Assembly: GCF_013179515.1 (NCBI RefSeq)
Contig: NZ_JABMCN010000004.1
Span: 1-51,622 of the forward strand
Direction: 5' to 3'
DNA length: 51,622 nucleotides
Source of the DNA: Pseudomonas sp. CM27
GTDB taxonomy: Bacteria; Pseudomonadota; Gammaproteobacteria; Pseudomonadales; Pseudomonadaceae
Positions within the stretch are counted from its first letter, which is position 1. The number at the start of each line of letters is the position of its first letter. The translations under genes were made by a program, and so were the position numbers. Of this stretch, positions 37,282 to 44,424 are shown in pieces. A model generated the notes under the pieces. That model worked only from the letters and a program-made list of their open reading frames with translations, had not been told where the DNA came from and did no database searches.

Positions 37282-38154
37282 ATGTCCAGTTCATCCCTGA
37301 GTGCAAACGCCGCCGCCAACGCCGCCCGCAGGGGCAGCGCCACGTCGCGGCGCATCCTGATCGGCCTTGGCTGGCTGGTCTTCGCGCTGTTCTTGCTGCT
37401 GCCGCTGGTGATCGTGGTATCGCAGGCGCTGAAAAACGGCTTTGGCACCTTCTTCGAGGCGATCTTCGAGCCTGATGCCTTGTCCGCCCTGAAGCTGACC
37501 CTGCTCGCCGTGGTCATCTCCGTGCCGTTGAACCTGGTGTTCGGCGTCAGCGCTGCCTGGTGCGTGAGCAAGTACAGCTTCCGTGGCAAGAGCATTTTGG
37601 TCACCCTGATCGACCTGCCGTTCTCGGTGTCGCCGGTCATCGCCGGCCTGGTCTACGTGCTGATGTTCGGTGCGCAAGGTCTGTTCGGTCCGTGGCTGCA
37701 GGACCACGACATCCAGATCGTGTTCGCCTTGCCGGGCATCGTCCTCGCGACCATCTTCGTTACCGTGCCGTTCGTGGCCCGCGAGCTGATCCCGCTGATG
37801 CAGGAGCAGGGTACCCAGGAAGAGGAGGCTGCACGCCTGCTCGGTGCCAATGGCTGGCAGATGTTCTGGCACGTGACCCTGCCGAACATCAAGTGGGGCC
37901 TGATCTACGGCGTGGTGCTGTGCACCGCCCGGGCCATGGGCGAGTTTGGCGCGGTGTCGGTGGTTTCCGGCCACATTCGCGGCGTGACCAACACCTTGCC
38001 GTTGCACGTGGAGATCCTCTACAACGAGTACAACCACGTGGCGGCCTTCAGCGTGGCCAGCCTGTTGCTGATCCTGGCGCTCTTCATCCTGCTGCTCAAG
38101 CAGTGGAGCGAGAACCGTATTAACCGCCTGCGCCACAGCGCCGCGGAGGAATGA
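37282..38154 (+). CDS. cysW: CysW, sulfate ABC transporter permease
   Basis: Second membrane subunit (290 residues). After a hydrophilic Ser/Ala-rich start come the first helix [20 protein letters not shown], the conserved [20 protein letters not shown] near residue 111 and the EAA-type loop [20 protein letters not shown] near 181. The ATG at 37282 follows a perfect AAGGAGG; a TTG five codons upstream overlaps that site and is rejected. cysA starts four bases after the stop. Confidence 0.95.
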   Translation: MSSSSLSANAAANAARRGSATSRRILIGLGWLVFALFLLLPLVIVVSQALKNGFGTFFEAIFEPDALSALKLTLLAVVISVPLNLVFGVSAAWCVSKYSFRGKSILVTLIDLPFSVSPVIAGLVYVLMFGAQGLFGPWLQDHDIQIVFALPGIVLATIFVTVPFVARELIPLMQEQGTQEEEAARLLGANGWQMFWHVTLPNIKWGLIYGVVLCTARAMGEFGAVSVVSGHIRGVTNTLPLHVEILYNEYNHVAAFSVASLLLILALFILLLKQWSENRINRLRHSAAEE

Positions 38155-38157
38155 TTC

Positions 38158-39147
38158 ATGTCGATCGAAGTTCGTAACGTCAGCAAGCGCTTCAACAGCT
38201 TCCAGGCCCTGGACAACATCAACCTGGACATCAACAGCGGCGAGCTGGTGGCCCTGCTCGGCCCGTCCGGCTGCGGCAAGACCACCTTGCTGCGCATCAT
38301 TGCCGGCCTGGAAACACCCGATCAGGGCAGCATCGTGTTTCATGGCGAGGACGTGTCCGGCCACGACGTGCGTGACCGCAACGTCGGTTTCGTGTTCCAG
38401 CACTATGCGCTGTTCCGCCACATGAGCGTGTTCGACAACGTCGCCTTCGGCCTGCGCATGAAGCCCAAGGGCGAGCGCCCGAGCGAGAGCAGAATTGCCG
38501 AGAAGGTGCATGAGCTGTTGAACATGGTGCAGCTGGACTGGCTGGCCGACCGCTACCCCGAGCAGTTGTCCGGTGGCCAGCGCCAGCGTATCGCCCTGGC
38601 CCGCGCCCTGGCGGTGGAGCCCAAGGTGTTGCTGCTGGACGAGCCGTTCGGCGCGCTGGATGCCAAGGTGCGCAAAGAGCTGCGCCGCTGGCTGGCGCGC
38701 TTGCACGAAGATATCAACCTGACCTCGGTGTTTGTCACCCACGACCAGGAAGAAGCCATGGAAGTGGCCGACCGCATCGTGGTGATGAACAAGGGCGTGA
38801 TCGAGCAGATCGGCTCGCCGGGCGAGGTGTACGAGCAGCCGGCCAACGATTTCGTCTACCACTTCCTGGGCGATTCCAACCGCCTGGCGCTGAGCGAAGG
38901 GCACCATGTGCTGTTCCGCCCGCATGAGGTTTCGCTGTCGCGGCATGAGACCGAAGGGCACCATGCGGCCGAGGTGCGGGATATCCGGCCGCTGGGCGCG
39001 ACCACGCGGGTTACCTTGAAGGTGGAAGGACAGAGCGAGCTGATCGAGGCCGAGGTGGTCAAGGACCATGACAGCCTGACCGGGTTGGCGCGGGGGGAAA
39101 CGCTATTCTTCCGGCCCAAGGTGTGGCAGAAGGTGGCGGATATCTGA
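38158..39147 (+). CDS. cysA: CysA, sulfate/thiosulfate ABC transporter ATPase
   Basis: ATPase subunit of 329 residues powering sulfate import. It has Walker [10 protein letters not shown] at residues 35-43, Q-loop [17 protein letters not shown], signature [16 protein letters not shown] near 137, Walker [13 protein letters not shown] near 158 and switch His in [10 protein letters not shown]. The C-terminal TOBE-like domain ([10 protein letters not shown]) is short, as in other pseudomonad CysA. A strong terminator follows 17 bases after the stop, closing the operon. Confidence 0.96.
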   Translation: MSIEVRNVSKRFNSFQALDNINLDINSGELVALLGPSGCGKTTLLRIIAGLETPDQGSIVFHGEDVSGHDVRDRNVGFVFQHYALFRHMSVFDNVAFGLRMKPKGERPSESRIAEKVHELLNMVQLDWLADRYPEQLSGGQRQRIALARALAVEPKVLLLDEPFGALDAKVRKELRRWLARLHEDINLTSVFVTHDQEEAMEVADRIVVMNKGVIEQIGSPGEVYEQPANDFVYHFLGDSNRLALSEGHHVLFRPHEVSLSRHETEGHHAAEVRDIRPLGATTRVTLKVEGQSELIEAEVVKDHDSLTGLARGETLFFRPKVWQKVADI

Positions 39148-39163
39148 GTCACCGTTGATGAAG

Positions 39164-39193
39164 AAAAGCCCGGGGTTGGTCCTGGGCTTTTTT
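39164..39193 (+). terminator. Rho-independent terminator after cysA
   Basis: AAAAGCCCGGG (39164-39174) pairs with CCTGGGCTTTT (39181-39191) with one mismatch, followed by a T-run. It ends the oscA-sbp-cysTWA transcript. Confidence 0.9.
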
Positions 39194-39198
39194 CTGCC

Positions 39199-39322
39199 TG
39201 TGAGATTGCCGGGGCTGCGCAGCCAGCCCTCACATCGATCGCATTGACTGCGAGCTATGATGCGGTCCTTGTGGGAGCTGGCTTGCCGGCGATCGAGGGC
39301 GCAGCCCTCGCGGCAATCTCAT
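39199..39322. repeat. Mosaic inverted repeat with single REP
   Basis: TGAGATTGCCG (39201-39211) and CGGCAATCTCA (39311-39321) are perfect complements, extended by GGGCTGCGC-like sequence on both sides. Between them lies one REP unit of the GGGAGCTGGCTTGCCGGCGAT class (39270-39293). The rest of the gap to tonB is AT-rich promoter sequence. This looks like a layered or rearranged REP element. Confidence 0.6.
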
Positions 39323-39432
39323 GCCTTGAGCGAATATTTTGCATGCCCGCAGTGCATCGACTTGAGGCGCTCAAGCCACAGCCCGCGAATTCCAAGGCCT
39401 TCCCACGAAGAGGGCAAATAAATATTCCCATA

Positions 39433-39473
39433 AGTTCTAAACATAATTTTAAACATTACTTTAAGAGATAAGC
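39433..39473 (+). promoter_or_regulatory. AT-rich regulatory sequence upstream of tonB
   Basis: The stretch from AGTTCTAAACA to TTTAAGAGATAAG shares the ordered words TTCT(T)AAACA and TTTAAGA-ATAA with the dyad upstream of oscA. It ends about 57 bases before the tonB start. The match suggests the same regulator acts on both operons. Confidence 0.5.
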
Positions 39474-39529
39474 CCCTGGCCCCGATGATTCAGCCACACA
39501 CCTGAATCGAGACCCCAGGAGTTTGATCA

Positions 39530-40327
39530 ATGGGTAATGTGCAGTCGGCCGTCAGGGCCTACGACCAGCCATGGCGGCCAGCCCCGGGCGACCTGGTCGA
39601 GCTTGGGCGCACGCTTCGCTTGCCACTCGGCCAGCTGCGCCTGCAGCGCACGCCGGTCAGTGGGATCAAGCGCCGCCACAAGCTGCTGTTGGGCTTGCTG
39701 GTGCTGGCCCTGCATGGCGCGGCCGCGTACTGGCTGAGTCAGGCGCCAACCCCCGAGCTGCCGGTAGTACCGCCACAGGTGCCACCCATGACCATCGAGT
39801 TTGCCGCGCCGACCCCTCCGGTGCTCAAGCCTCCACCGCCTGCGCCTGCTCCTACTGTGGTCGAGCCGCCACCGCCGCCAGTGGTCGACGAACTGGCCGC
39901 CAAACCCAAACCCAAGCCGAGGCCTGTGCCCAAGCCGGTGGTCAAGCAGCAGTCGAAACCGCAGCCCAAGCCGGTTGAAGCGCCGCCGCCAGCCCCGGTA
40001 GCGGCCCCGGCACCGACTGCGCCAGCAACACCCGCGCCGGCCCCGGTAACGCCAGCATCGGCCAACGCCGCCTACCTGAAGAACCCTGCGCCGGAATACC
40101 CGCAAATGGCTCAGCGCCGTGGCTGGGAAGGCACCGTGCTGCTGCGCGTCGAGGTGCTGCCCAGTGGCAAGCCCGGGCAGATCCAGGTTCAGAAAAGCAG
40201 CGGCCGCGATGCCCTCGATGCCGCCGCGCTGGCTGCGGTGAAGCGCTGGAGTTTCGTGCCCGCCAAGCAGGGCGACGTGGCCCAGACCGGCTGGGTCAGT
40301 GTGCCGATCGATTTCAAGCTTCGCTAA
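39530..40327 (+). CDS. tonB: TonB energy transducer
   Basis: Periplasm-spanning protein (265 residues) that passes proton-motive force to outer-membrane receptors. It has an unusually long cytoplasmic start (about 45 residues), one membrane anchor LLLGLLVLALHGAAAYWL (about 47-65), a Pro/Lys-rich rod (about 75-180) and a C-terminal TonB domain beginning YPQMAQRRGWEGTVLLRVEV near residue 189 and ending VSVPIDFKLR. Start ATG follows CCAGGAG. exbB and exbD follow, so this is a complete dedicated set. The position after cysA suggests service to a receptor for sulfur compounds, but no receptor gene is present. Confidence 0.93.
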   Translation: MGNVQSAVRAYDQPWRPAPGDLVELGRTLRLPLGQLRLQRTPVSGIKRRHKLLLGLLVLALHGAAAYWLSQAPTPELPVVPPQVPPMTIEFAAPTPPVLKPPPPAPAPTVVEPPPPPVVDELAAKPKPKPRPVPKPVVKQQSKPQPKPVEAPPPAPVAAPAPTAPATPAPAPVTPASANAAYLKNPAPEYPQMAQRRGWEGTVLLRVEVLPSGKPGQIQVQKSSGRDALDAAALAAVKRWSFVPAKQGDVAQTGWVSVPIDFKLR

Positions 40328-40354
40328 CTTTTCAGAACACAGGAAAACATCATC

Positions 40355-41074
40355 ATGAGCCTGCTGGCATCCCCCCTCGAATCTGTTGAAAGCGCAGTCA
40401 TCTGGCTGCTGGTCGGTTTTTCTGTCGTCACCTGGGGCCTGGCCTTGGTCAAGGTTGCGCAGTTCGTACGGTTGAGGCACCAGGACAAGCGCTTCCACCA
40501 GCAGTTCTGGGCAGCTTCGAGCCTGGACTCGGCGGCGCAGATCAGCCACGAACAGCCTGGGCCTGCTGCTCGCGTTGCCCAGGCCGGCTACGCCGCGATC
40601 GCCGTCGGTGACACCCAGGCCAACGACCTGAGCCACGCCATCAATCATCAAGACCGCCTGGAGCGCGCCCTGCGGCAGCAGATCGTGCGTGAGCGCCGCT
40701 CGCTGGAAACCGGCCTGGCAGTGGTTGCCAGTATCGGCAGCACTTCACCTTTCATCGGCCTGTTCGGCACCGTTTGGGGCATCATGGAGGCGCTAAAGGG
40801 TATCAGCGCGGCAGGCTCCGCCAGCCTGGAAACCGTGGCCGGGCCAATCGGCGCGGCGCTGGTGGCCACTGGTGTGGGTATCGCTGTCGCCGTGCCCGCG
40901 GTGCTGGTCTACAACTACTTCCTGCGCCGCCTCAAGCTGACCGCCGCCGACCTGGATGACTTTGCCCACGACTTCTACAGCCTGGCGCAGAAGAGTGCCT
41001 TCCGCGTGCTGGTGCACCCCGCTGTGCACAAGCCCCAGGCCGGGTTCACCCAGCCGGTGAAGGAGGCGTCCTGA
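40355..41074 (+). CDS. exbB: ExbB, MotA/TolQ/ExbB proton channel subunit
   Basis: Inner-membrane stator of the TonB system (239 residues) with three expected membrane helices: SAVIWLLVGFSVVTWGLALV at the N-terminus, and VVASIGSTSPFIGLFGTVWG and GAALVATGVGIAVAVPAVLV in the conserved core (about 128-190). The cytoplasmic loop between helices 1 and 2 contains RAVRQQIVRERR-like sequence (RLERALRQQIVRERRSLE). It sits between tonB and exbD with 27-base and 1-base gaps. TolQ is excluded by the neighbours. Confidence 0.93.
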   Translation: MSLLASPLESVESAVIWLLVGFSVVTWGLALVKVAQFVRLRHQDKRFHQQFWAASSLDSAAQISHEQPGPAARVAQAGYAAIAVGDTQANDLSHAINHQDRLERALRQQIVRERRSLETGLAVVASIGSTSPFIGLFGTVWGIMEALKGISAAGSASLETVAGPIGAALVATGVGIAVAVPAVLVYNYFLRRLKLTAADLDDFAHDFYSLAQKSAFRVLVHPAVHKPQAGFTQPVKEAS

Positions 41075-41075
41075 C

Positions 41076-41477
41076 ATGGCGTTTTCGACCCAGGACAGCG
41101 ACGAAGTCCTCAGTGAAATCAACGTAACGCCATTGGTGGACGTAATGCTGGTGCTGCTGGTGGTGTTCATTGTCACCGCGCCGCTGCTGACCAACGCCAT
41201 TCCCATCAACCTGCCCAAGACCGAGGCCGTGGCCCCGGTGGAGCAGAAGGACCCATTGGTGGTCAGCATCGATGGCGAAGGCAAGCTGTTCATCAACAAA
41301 GACCAGATTCAGCCCGACCTGCTGGAAACCCGCCTCAAGGTAGCCAAGGCCACGGACGCGGATGTGCGCGTGCAGCTGCAGGCGGATGACGGCGTGAACT
41401 ACGGCGAAGTGGCGCGGGCCATGGCGGCCATCGAACGGGCGGGGATCAGCAAACTGGCGGTGATTACCGCGCGCTGA
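41076..41477 (+). CDS. exbD: ExbD, TonB-system biopolymer transport protein
   Basis: Partner of ExbB (133 residues) with one membrane anchor near the N-terminus. The proton-translocating Asp is in NVTPLVDVMLVLLVVFIVTA (about residues 16-35), just inside the membrane segment. The periplasmic part has LPKTEAVAPVEQKDPLVVSI and a C-terminal alpha/beta fold. It starts one base after exbB and is followed by a T-rich terminator. Confidence 0.94.
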   Translation: MAFSTQDSDEVLSEINVTPLVDVMLVLLVVFIVTAPLLTNAIPINLPKTEAVAPVEQKDPLVVSIDGEGKLFINKDQIQPDLLETRLKVAKATDADVRVQLQADDGVNYGEVARAMAAIERAGISKLAVITAR

Positions 41478-41532
41478 ACCCGATCAATCTTCTTCAGGCA
41501 AGTGCTTATGGGCCATATCTCCTGGCAGGGGG

Positions 41533-41549
41533 TTGGCCTTTTTTTTTGC
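41533..41549 (+). terminator. T-rich terminator after exbD
   Basis: A GGCC...GGCC dyad (from about 41508, GGGCCATATC, to GGTTGGCC) runs into nine consecutive T residues at about 41539-41548. This fits a Rho-independent terminator of the tonB-exbB-exbD transcript, though the stem is short. Confidence 0.6.
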
Positions 41550-41564
41550 CGTGACAGGTTCAGC

Positions 41565-41610
41565 GCCTGTGAGATCGAGCGCCGCCCGCGCGGCGCTCGG
41601 TCTCACAGGC
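41565..41610. repeat. Long near-perfect hairpin
   Basis: 21-base arms (41565-41585 and 41590-41610) with one mismatch around CCGC; outer sequence GCCTGTGAGATC, inner GAGCGCCGC. It is not of the REP classes seen elsewhere in the window. It may back up the exbD terminator or shield the next promoter. Confidence 0.7.
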
Positions 41611-41651
41611 GACAAATTTCTCAAGGTTAACATTTAGGTTATTAACAAATA

Positions 41652-41690
41652 GCTTCTTATTCCTTTACTGGTATAGATCGATCCCTATAC
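41652..41690 (+). promoter_or_regulatory. Regulatory sequences before the RBBP9-type gene
   Basis: Within an AT-rich 70 bases lie GCTTCTTATTCC (41652-41663), the inverted form of a word found upstream of metQ, and GTATAG (41671-41676) facing CTATAC (41685-41690), a perfect dyad around ATCGATCC. Either could be an operator. Confidence 0.45.
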
Positions 41691-41727
41691 TTGTCTCCAA
41701 GCACGCAAAGTTACCGGAGGCGTCCCC

Positions 41728-42309
41728 ATGCGCAATGAGTCGATTCGTTACCTGATTGTGCCGGGCTGGCAAGGATCGCCAGACAACCATTGGCAAAGTC
41801 ACTGGCAGCGCAACCTGCCCAACAGCGCGCGGGTCGAGCAGCTCGACTGGCTGACCCCGCAGCGGCAGGACTGGGTGCAGGCGCTGGAGCAGGCGATTGC
41901 TGCCGAGCACTCGCCGGTGATCCTGATTGCCCACAGCCTGGGCTGCATCACCGTCGCCCATTGGGCCGCCCAGGCCAGCCCGGCCCTGCTGCGTCGGGTG
42001 CGTGGCGCGCTGCTGGTGGCCCCGGCGGACGTCGAGCGGTCGACCTGCGCGCCAGCCCTGCGCAACTTCGCGCCAATCCCGAGCGAGGCGCTGCCGTTCC
42101 CCAGCCAGGTGGTCAGCTCGGATAACGACCCGGCCGTGAGCGTGCCGCGGGCACTGTACCTGGCGCAGGTGTGGGGTGCTGAAGCGGGGCTGCTGAGCAA
42201 CGCTGGCCATATCAACGTCAAGTCCGGCCATGAGCGCTGGGAACAAGGCTTCGCCTACCTGTATCGCTTGCAGAGCCGGGTTGAGCAGCGGGCCCTGCGC
42301 CGCGCCTGA
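41728..42309 (+). CDS. RBBP9/YdeN-type serine hydrolase
   Basis: Small alpha/beta hydrolase (193 residues). Family features are the opening YLIVPGWQGSPDNHWQSHW, the nucleophile Ser70 in LIAHSLGCITVAHW, the acid in SSDNDPAVSVPRALY and the catalytic His in LLSNAGHINVKSGHERW. GGAGG precedes the start. The substrate is unknown. The gene sits between the TonB set and the sigma-54 AAA+ gene and is preceded by its own AT-rich promoter, suggesting a sulfur-related ester substrate; that is inference. Confidence 0.9.
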   Translation: MRNESIRYLIVPGWQGSPDNHWQSHWQRNLPNSARVEQLDWLTPQRQDWVQALEQAIAAEHSPVILIAHSLGCITVAHWAAQASPALLRRVRGALLVAPADVERSTCAPALRNFAPIPSEALPFPSQVVSSDNDPAVSVPRALYLAQVWGAEAGLLSNAGHINVKSGHERWEQGFAYLYRLQSRVEQRALRRA

Positions 42310-42373
42310 TCGCCCTTGCTGTTTTCCGTTTGCCTGACGCCCGGCCAATGCAGGCCTGGGGCGGGAGTTTGTC

Positions 42374-43204
42374 ATGACTTTGCAAAACACCTTTGGCCAG
42401 CCGTTGCTGACCTTCCCCGAGCTGGACAAGAGCCCACTGAGCATTCGCGCCAAGGCCCTGGTGTTCATCGACCCTCGATCGCAACAGCTGCGCCAGGACC
42501 TCGAGCGCCTGGCGCCGCAGCCCTTGCCGGTGCTGATCGGTGGCGAAACCGGCACCGGCAAGGAGCTGCTGGCCCGGCACATCCACCGGGCCAGTGACCG
42601 CGGCGGATTGTTCGTCTCGGTCAACTGCGCGGCCATCAGCCCCACTTACGCCGATGCCGAGTTGTTCGGCTACAGCGCCGGCAGCCACGGCGGCACGGCC
42701 AGTAGCCGCGCCGGCTGGTTTGGCTCGGCCAACGGCGGAACACTGTACCTGGACGAGATCGCCGACTTGCCGCTGGCCATCCAGGCCAAGCTGCTGGCCG
42801 CCCTGGAAAACCGCGAAGTCACCCGCGTCGGTGCGCAGCAGCCACAGCCAGTGGATGTGCGCCTGGTGGCCGCCACCAGCATCGACCTGGCGCGGGTGGT
42901 GCGCGCGGGTCGCTTCAACGAGCGCCTTTACCAATACCTGCGCGAGGGCGCGCTGGCACTGCCGCCGCTGCGTGAGCGGCCGGGCGATATTCTGCCGTTG
43001 GCCGAGTACTTCGTGGGCATCTACAGCGTGCGCCTGCAGCGGCCTGTGCCGTTGGTGAGCGAGGCCGCGCAGCAGGTACTGGAAGCGCACGCGTGGCCTG
43101 GCAACACCCGCGAACTGGAGAACGTCATCCACTTTGCCTTGCTGGTGAATGACAGCGAAGAGATCGTGCCGGAAGACCTCGACCTGCCCAATATCGCGCG
43201 CTAG
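42374..43204 (+). CDS. Sigma-54 AAA+ domain protein, truncated-type and with altered GAFTGA loop
   Basis: A 276-residue protein that is almost only the AAA+ core of a bacterial enhancer-binding protein. Walker A GETGTGKE is at 57-64, Walker B GGTLYLDEIADLPL follows, then sensor I DVRLVAATSIDL, the arginine-finger region FNERLYQYLREGAL and AWPGNTRELENV near the C-terminus. Two parts are odd. The sigma-54-contacting loop, normally GAFTGA, reads GSHGGT, losing the key Phe and Thr. The protein ends about 20 residues after the RELENV segment, without a DNA-binding helix-turn-helix. It also lacks a sensory domain. SfnR-like sulfur regulators of Pseudomonas are the nearest idea; function is uncertain. 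Confidence 0.82.
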   Translation: MTLQNTFGQPLLTFPELDKSPLSIRAKALVFIDPRSQQLRQDLERLAPQPLPVLIGGETGTGKELLARHIHRASDRGGLFVSVNCAAISPTYADAELFGYSAGSHGGTASSRAGWFGSANGGTLYLDEIADLPLAIQAKLLAALENREVTRVGAQQPQPVDVRLVAATSIDLARVVRAGRFNERLYQYLREGALALPPLRERPGDILPLAEYFVGIYSVRLQRPVPLVSEAAQQVLEAHAWPGNTRELENVIHFALLVNDSEEIVPEDLDLPNIAR

Positions 43205-43245
43205 ACATGGCTCATAAGCAAACAGGCTGGTGGCAATTTGTTTTT

Positions 43246-43281
43246 GGAATAAGCAGCTAAATAAAAGATATTGTTCCGGAA
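43246..43281 (+). promoter_or_regulatory. AT-rich promoter region of metQ-like gene
   Basis: Contains GGAATAAGCAGC (43246-43257), whose inverted, 11-of-12 match lies upstream of the RBBP9-type gene, and a TTCCGGAA palindrome (43274-43281) within ATTGTTCCGGAATAAAA. GGAATAA occurs twice. Candidate regulator sites. Confidence 0.45.
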
Positions 43282-43379
43282 TAAAAAATCTCGGTATTGT
43301 CCGACTCAAGCCCACTGCTGATGCGGCTGGGCACCCGATTCGCCATCCTCGATGGCCCAGATCCAGAACAAGGACCACC

Positions 43380-44165
43380 ATGAAGAAGACCCTGCTGACC
43401 ACCGCCCTGGCCGCTGCCCTGTCGTTCTCCGGCCTGGCTGCTGCTGCCGAGAAGCTGGTGGTTGCCGCTACCCCGGTACCGCACGCCGAGATCCTCGAGC
43501 TGATCAAGCCGACCCTGGCCAAAGAAGGTATCGACCTGCAGATCAAGGTCTTCACCGATTATGTGCAGCCCAACGTACAGGTTGACCAGAAGCGCCTGGA
43601 CGCCAACTACTTCCAGACCCTGCCGTACCTGCAAAGCTTCAACGAAGGTAAAGGCACCCACCTGGAAACCGTGGTCGGCGTGCACGTCGAGCCGTTCGGT
43701 GGTTACTCGAAAAAGGTCAAAAGCCTGAGCGAGCTGAAAGAGGGCGCGACCGTCGCCATCCCTAACGAGGGCAGCAACAGCGGCCGTGCGTTGATCCTGC
43801 TGCAGAAGGCTGGCCTGATCACCCTGAAAGACCCGAAGAATGCCCTGGCCACCCCCAAGGACATCGCCGAGAACCCGAAGAAGCTGAAGTTCCGCGAGCT
43901 TGAGTCCGCCATGCTGCCGCGTGTGCTGGACCAGGTCGACCTGGACATGATCAACACCAATTACGCACTGGAAGCTGGCCTGAACCCGGCCAAGGATGCG
44001 CTGGTAATCGAAGGCAGCGACTCGCCGTACGTGAACTTCCTCGTCGCCCGCCCGGACAACAAGGACAGCGAAGCCATCCAGAAACTGGCCAAGGCCCTGA
44101 CCAGCCCGGAAGTGAAGGCATTCATTGCCAAGAAGTACCAAGGTGCCGTGCTGCCAGCGTTCTGA
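43380..44165 (+). CDS. MetQ/NlpA family substrate-binding protein
   Basis: Periplasmic binding protein (261 residues) of the methionine-uptake (MetQ) family. The signal peptide ends LAAAAEK with no lipobox Cys, so it is soluble rather than a lipoprotein. Family segments are VAATPVPHAEILELIKPTLA, DYVQPNVQVDQKRLDANYFQ, AIPNEGSNSGRALILLQKAG and NTNYALEAGLNPAKDAL. The start follows CAAGGACCACC. No metN or metI gene is adjacent, so it must use a transporter encoded elsewhere. The ligand could be methionine or another organosulfur compound. A terminator follows. Confidence 0.9.
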   Translation: MKKTLLTTALAAALSFSGLAAAAEKLVVAATPVPHAEILELIKPTLAKEGIDLQIKVFTDYVQPNVQVDQKRLDANYFQTLPYLQSFNEGKGTHLETVVGVHVEPFGGYSKKVKSLSELKEGATVAIPNEGSNSGRALILLQKAGLITLKDPKNALATPKDIAENPKKLKFRELESAMLPRVLDQVDLDMINTNYALEAGLNPAKDALVIEGSDSPYVNFLVARPDNKDSEAIQKLAKALTSPEVKAFIAKKYQGAVLPAF

Positions 44166-44190
44166 TCCGCTTGCAATACCGGCATGACCC

Positions 44191-44220
44191 AACGCCGATA
44201 CCTTTGTGTCGGCGTTTTCA
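44191..44220 (+). terminator. Terminator after metQ-like gene
   Basis: AACGCCGATA (44191-44200) pairs with TGTCGGCGTT (44207-44216, one wobble), followed by TTCATTT. Rho-independent form. Confidence 0.8.
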
Positions 44221-44236
44221 TTTCTGGGCGCAGTTA

Positions 44237-44325
44237 CCTGTGGGAGCGGGCGTGCCCGCGAACACCGGCGTAGCCGGTGCCATCCACCACGTCGACAGCT
44301 TCGCGGGCACGCCCGCTCCCACAGG
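44237..44325. repeat. REP inverted pair
   Basis: Perfect 26-base arms (44237-44262 and 44300-44325), core GAGCGGGCGTGCCCGCGAA. The spacer holds ACCGGC/GCCGGT. A third class of REP core in the window. Confidence 0.9.
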
Positions 44326-44345
44326 GTTTGGCATACGCCGATAAA

Positions 44346-44369
44346 TGTGGGAGCTGGCTTGCCGGCGAT
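44346..44369. repeat. Single REP unit
   Basis: One unit of the GGGAGCTGGCTTGCCGGCGAT class directly after the preceding pair, without a partner arm nearby. Confidence 0.75.
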
Positions 44370-44424
44370 GGAGGTACTTCAGGGTAGCGAGAGTGAGCCG
44401 AGTGCGGCTAAAGGCAGTGTTTGT

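Noticed and set aside
37291-39069. Long minus-strand frame (592 codons) across cysW and cysA
   Set aside because: Antisense shadow of two clear transporter genes with a His/Gln-rich nonsense composition.
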